From Oscillatoriales cyanobacterium RM2_1_1 (GTDB lineage Bacteria; Cyanobacteriota; Cyanobacteriia; Cyanobacteriales; Microcoleaceae): a DNA stretch of 60,359 nt. Positions 56,745 through 60,359 of this stretch are shown here, piece after piece (the first letter of the stretch is position 1; every line of letters begins with the position of its first letter). The notes under the pieces were generated by a model. That model was not told the DNA's origin. It did not search any database and worked only from the letters and a program-made list of their open reading frames with translations. A program made the position numbers and the translations under genes. Where the stretch lies: the NCBI GenBank assembly GCA_012033335.1, contig JAAURB010000020.1:1-60359 (forward strand), in the 5' to 3' direction.

Positions 56745-58418
56745 ATGCCCCGTGACCTGGCTGCATCCCAAATTTCTCAAGAGCAATCTGGTAAGTATCA
56801 ATCTAGTCAATCGGGGAGAAAGCTCCCCTGGTTTAACTGGGGAATGGTTAGCTTGTTTTTGATCTCATCAGGTTTGAGATTTTGGGGACTGGGCCGCTTC
56901 AATACCCTGGTGTTTGATGAGGTTTACTATGCTAAATTTGCCAACGACTATTTAACTCAAACTCCGTTTTTTAATGCCCATCCTCCCCTGGCTCAATATT
57001 TAATTGCCATTGGCATCTGGTTGGGTTCCCATTTGCCCTTCGGTCAGGAAACCGTTAATGATCTGACCGGCTCTACCCTTTCAACCTGGAGTTATCGCTG
57101 GTTTAATGCTCTGTTTGGTTCAGGGATTCCATTGTTGGTGGGGGCGATCGCCTATCAATTAACCCGTCGTCCTAGCTATAGCTTGATAACGACGTTTTTA
57201 ATGATATTAGAAGGGTTATTCCTGGTGGAATCTCGCTACGCCCTGAGCAATGTTTATATCGTCTTTTTTGGGTTACTTGCTCAGCTCTGGTTCTTGATGG
57301 CGCTCCCTCAAAATCCTGGAAAACGCTGGGGCTTTTTAGGGTTAGCTGGAATTTGTTTTGGGGCAACCATTGCCGTTAAATGGAATGGTCTAGGATTTTT
57401 GCTGGGGATTGATCTGTTGCTGGCTTGGGCCTGGATATTGCGGTTAATTAATAAACCAATCTTCCGTCCGGTTCCTCCAATTCCTTTAGCGTCAACCTCT
57501 GAACCCGTTCCCGATTCAGTCCGAAGCCAGTTTTCCCCTCTGCAACAATTGACCACGTTGACCCCGGTTCAATGTGGGGTGAGTCTAGGCATTCTCCCCC
57601 TAATTACCTATTTCCTGCTGTGGCTACCCCATCTGCAACTCAATCCTGAACCAGGGCTCTGGCAGGTTCAGGGGGCGATTATTAATTTTCATCGGCAACT
57701 GGGCCATGGGGCTGAGGTTCATCCCTATTGTGCGGCCTGGTATACCTGGCCCTTGATGCTCCGACCTGCAGCCTACTTTTATAAAAAATTGGATGAATCC
57801 ACCCGAGCTATCTTACCGGCTTCGGCAGACCTGAAAAAATCCCTGCTCTATAGCGTTCACGGCATGGGCAATCCAGTATTGTGGTGGCTTTCAGTCATTG
57901 CCCTAGTGCTGCTTGTCGGAACAGTTATAATCTACGGTTGGAAAATCTATCGGGCCAAAGTTGAAGGCAGCCACGCTTTACAACGTTCAAGCGATTCTGG
58001 TGATTTCGGCAATCGTTTCAGGGAGTTTTCCAGGGAGCATTCAGTCAATTCTTCCGGTGATCGGGGTGATTTGGAGCGTCAAGGATTGAATCGTCAGATC
58101 AGATCCCTTGATCTCGGTGAATTCTGGTTACTGCTTTACATTGGCACCAATTGGTCAGCTAATTTTTTACCCTGGACTCAAATCACTCGCTGTGTATTTC
58201 TCTATCACTATATGGGCGCTTTGATCTTCGCAGTCATGGCCTTGGGTTGGTGGGTTGAGAAATGGGTGAGCCATGATCAAATTTGGTTTAAAGTCATGGG
58301 AATCATCTTAATTTTTATGGTAACAATTGCCTTCATTTTCTGGCTACCAATTTATTTGGGACTCCCGATCAATCCTCAAGCGTGGCAGGCAAGAATGTGG
58401 TTCCAATCATGGATTTAG
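56745..58418 (+). CDS. PMT-type dolichyl/polyprenyl-phosphate-mannose protein mannosyltransferase
   Basis: The 557-residue protein has a hydrophilic N-terminus, then PMT/GT39-type segments: LRFWGLGRFNTLVFDEVYYAKF with the acidic DE of the first loop, NAHPPLAQYLIAIG, SYRWFNALFGSGIPLL and KWNGLGFLLGIDLL. The C-terminal part has INFHRQLGHGAEVHPYCAAWYTWPLMLRP and NFLPWTQITRCVFLYHYMG, given here by key residues. It should transfer a sugar from a lipid carrier to exported protein. It follows the AEC gene after 35 bp. Confidence 0.9.
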   Translation: MPRDLAASQISQEQSGKYQSSQSGRKLPWFNWGMVSLFLISSGLRFWGLGRFNTLVFDEVYYAKFANDYLTQTPFFNAHPPLAQYLIAIGIWLGSHLPFGQETVNDLTGSTLSTWSYRWFNALFGSGIPLLVGAIAYQLTRRPSYSLITTFLMILEGLFLVESRYALSNVYIVFFGLLAQLWFLMALPQNPGKRWGFLGLAGICFGATIAVKWNGLGFLLGIDLLLAWAWILRLINKPIFRPVPPIPLASTSEPVPDSVRSQFSPLQQLTTLTPVQCGVSLGILPLITYFLLWLPHLQLNPEPGLWQVQGAIINFHRQLGHGAEVHPYCAAWYTWPLMLRPAAYFYKKLDESTRAILPASADLKKSLLYSVHGMGNPVLWWLSVIALVLLVGTVIIYGWKIYRAKVEGSHALQRSSDSGDFGNRFREFSREHSVNSSGDRGDLERQGLNRQIRSLDLGEFWLLLYIGTNWSANFLPWTQITRCVFLYHYMGALIFAVMALGWWVEKWVSHDQIWFKVMGIILIFMVTIAFIFWLPIYLGLPINPQAWQARMWFQSWI

Positions 58419-58544
58419 GTGAGAGGAGTCACAACAATTAGCCATTTTAAACTTTAAGATAGATATAAATCAATCAGGGACACGGGAAATTTTTATTCCC
58501 GGAGAACGAGCTTGCGATCGCTGATTCCTATCTATCCAAGAGCC

Positions 58545-58682
58545 ATGATGGAACCCAAAAACAGACTAACTGCTCAATCTTTAAATCAGGAAAAGAATAA
58601 GCAATTTGATGCCGTAGCCCGAGTAGTTCTAATTCAATTAGTCTGGACAATGACTGGATTAAAACGTTCGGAAAACAAGTGA
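58545..58682 (+). CDS. Possible small protein, 45 residues
   Basis: An ATG frame of 45 codons starts MMEPKNRLTAQSLNQEKN and ends QLVWTMTGLKRSENK. It is the only plausible frame in the 300-bp gap after the mannosyltransferase. Codon use is acceptable, but no family or motif is known, so it may be chance. Confidence 0.3.
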   Translation: MMEPKNRLTAQSLNQEKNKQFDAVARVVLIQLVWTMTGLKRSENK

Positions 58683-58721
58683 GCCAGTTAACATGAAAGT
58701 CTTTTTGTAGATGAGTATTTC

Positions 58722-59930
58722 TTAGGGTTCAACGGGTTGATCCTCTGAATTTTCTTCAACGTTGCGGAAGGGCAGATCTTGATTGATATAGTCAATTTCC
58801 TGCTGTTCCATGGCGTTAATTTTATCGATATAGCCCCGCAGGATTTGAGCTAAACGTTGATCATAGAACCGATGCAAACTGTAGTTGGGCAGGGCCGGAA
58901 ATCCCCGGCGTTTTTTGTGTCGTCCCCCAGCGCCGGGATCAAAGGACTGAATCCCATGTTGAATTCCCCACTCAATTGGTGAGTAGTAACAGGCATCAAA
59001 ATGGAGACAATCGATTTCCTGGTGGCTGCCCCAATAGCGCCCATAGAGGCGATCGCCCTTCGTCAAGCAAAAGGACATGCCAACGGGTTCTCGCGGGTCT
59101 TGTTCACTGTAGGCGGCGGCGAAGATTACCCGATGGCGATAATCATGGTGCAGTTGCTCAAAAAACTTGCGGGTCAAGTATTTGCTGCCCCACCAACCAA
59201 ACTTGTCACAGGTATCAGCATAAAAGTCATACATCAACGAAAACAGCGACTTGGGAATTTCATCGCCAGTGACGATTTTCAGATGCAATCCCGCTTTGGC
59301 AACGGCTTTGCGTTCTCGCTTGATGTTGCGCCGTTGATTAGCATTGAATCCCTTTAAGTATTCATCAAACGTATTAAATCCTTGATTTTGCCAGATATAG
59401 CTATGGTGTAGCCAGGCCGTAAATCCCTGTTGCTCCATCACAGTCTTCCACTCCGGATCAACATAGAGAAAATTGCAGCCCGAGATCTTATTTTCCAGGC
59501 AAAATTGATCAATTTCCTGGATCATGAAACGGGTGAGTTCCAGCTCATCTTCTGTCGGAGCAATCAAAAATCGATAGCCTTCCGCTGGTGTAAACGGAGA
59601 CATCCCCAACAGCTTTGGATAGTATTCAATTCCCAACTGGTAGGCTAGATCAGCCCATTGATTGTCGAAGACAAATTCTCCCCGGCTATGACCTTTGAGA
59701 TACAAGGGGGCAATGGCGGCTAGTTGACCTTCCCGCCAGACCACCAGATGATGGGGCAACCACCCCGCCCGACCCGTAGCGCTCCCAGAGGATTCTAGAT
59801 TGTGCAACCAATCCCACTCAAAAAAGGGGGTTTTGAGGGGTTGGGCTAGGGCATCCCATTCGGCCTTGGGAACCTCTGCAACGGCGTTGATCCAGGTGAT
59901 CGAGTAGGGAGATTTGGATGGCTTTGACAT
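58722..59930 (-). CDS. FemAB/DUF482-type GNAT-like protein
   Basis: From ATG 59930 the protein has 402 residues. It matches peptidogalycan-biosynthesis/DUF482 proteins with a double GNAT-like fold: WDALAQPLKTPFFEWDWLHN, LVVWREGQLAAIAPLYLKGH, FVFDNQWADLAYQLGIEYYP, FNANQRRNIKRERKAVAKAG, YLTRKFFEQLHHDYRHRV and DCLHFDACYYSPIEWGIQHG. FemAB relatives transfer amino acids from aminoacyl-tRNA to cell-wall precursors; for this family the substrate is not established. Confidence 0.9.
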   Translation of the reverse strand: MSKPSKSPYSITWINAVAEVPKAEWDALAQPLKTPFFEWDWLHNLESSGSATGRAGWLPHHLVVWREGQLAAIAPLYLKGHSRGEFVFDNQWADLAYQLGIEYYPKLLGMSPFTPAEGYRFLIAPTEDELELTRFMIQEIDQFCLENKISGCNFLYVDPEWKTVMEQQGFTAWLHHSYIWQNQGFNTFDEYLKGFNANQRRNIKRERKAVAKAGLHLKIVTGDEIPKSLFSLMYDFYADTCDKFGWWGSKYLTRKFFEQLHHDYRHRVIFAAAYSEQDPREPVGMSFCLTKGDRLYGRYWGSHQEIDCLHFDACYYSPIEWGIQHGIQSFDPGAGGRHKKRRGFPALPNYSLHRFYDQRLAQILRGYIDKINAMEQQEIDYINQDLPFRNVEENSEDQPVEP

Positions 59931-60359
59931 AAACTTCCACATGGATTTTGATCGAGGATTTGGAGTGACGGATTGGAGCGAATTGTCACTCTCTAGGGTA
60001 ATTCAAGAATCCGAACCCTGCCGGGAGAAACCTTAATAATCCAAACTTAGCTCTCAGGCAGTTCGCCAAAACGTTCTTGATATCGAGCTAGCAGTCTGAA
60101 TCCCCAAAAAAAGTTGCAACTGGTGACTCTAGAGATGGCCCTTTTCACTGGCTGCCATCGGTACTCCATGGATCGCTGGGTGGAAACTGAATCGCTTCAG
60201 ACTGCATCTGGGATATTTCGAGTGACTTTGCACAATACTCCGGACACTTTTGTTAGAGAGTTGTAGGAAAGCCATCCATCGTGTAAGGTGCAAAACGTCA
60301 AAACTCAATTGCACAGCGATGGATAGCCTCAAGAAGATTCTAACCGGTTTGCTGGAAAC
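59931..60359. other. Right edge: no complete gene, long imperfect inverted repeat
   Basis: No complete gene is seen. Near the edge, ATCCATCG...GTGCAA (about 60275-60295) pairs imperfectly with TTGCAC..CGATGGAT (60308-60323). An ATG at 60319 opens a frame (MDSLKKILTGLLE) that runs off the window. This could be the start of a gene or of a mobile element; the data do not decide. Confidence 0.35.

Overview
The window is cyanobacterial chromosome. The evidence is a Psb27 lipoprotein gene, a methyltransferase of the plastoquinone/tocopherol pathway, a class II FBPase/SBPase gene (glpX) next to hemA, aerobic hemF, a plasmid-type replication protein of the CyRepA1 family, and many copies of the HIP1 palindrome GCGATCGC. 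I cannot name the species from sequence alone. No tRNA, rRNA, CRISPR array or intact transposase was seen.

Layout. 1-4700: a broken CyRepA1 replication gene with a possible relic origin (inverted repeat, three 11-bp direct repeats) and a methyltransferase with an internal stop. 4700-16900: an OmpR-type regulator, a DUF938 methyltransferase, a frameshifted S9 peptidase, a DUF937/EF-hand protein, cysE, a six-repeat peptidoglycan-binding protein, a Fur paralogue, an aminotransferase, a thioredoxin and glpX. 17500-30000: housekeeping genes hemA, eno, psb27 and hemF, mixed with a frameshifted GH13 sugar phosphorylase, a frameshifted glycosyl-hydrolase-like secreted protein and a 66-residue membrane-protein gene carrying four single-base lesions. 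30350-41000: a UvrD-like helicase, then an operon of TPR protein, CHAT protease fused to CHASE2 sensor, and membrane-anchored extracytoplasmic protein; facing away lies a pair made of a P-loop-less AAA-like protein and an MscS channel. 41000-49700: an RnfD-like protein with a DUF2330 protein, thioredoxin, MPBQ methyltransferase, DsbA-like lipoprotein, DmeF metal exporter, an SDR and an SLH lipoprotein. 50400-60359: two acetyltransferase-type genes, a CPA2 antiporter with stress-protein tail, an M41-like zincin without ATPase domain coupled to a truncated VOC gene, a VanY-type carboxypeptidase, a frameshifted AEC permease and a PMT-type mannosyltransferase.

Two themes cut across the window. 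First, at least eight loci carry single-base indels, internal stops or truncation, while core photosynthesis, haem and glycolysis genes and the longest genes are intact; this looks like selective decay, although sequencing error has to be excluded, especially for two lesions next to HIP1 sites. Second, the intergenic DNA carries dispersed repeat families. One (called R1 here) has a long central hairpin whose two arms changed together between copies; another (R2) abuts an R1 copy at 43.7 kb.

The best candidates for an undescribed system are the TPR / CHAT-CHASE2 / extracytoplasmic-protein operon (with a possible small secreted peptide gene just upstream) and the translationally coupled AAA-like/MscS pair.
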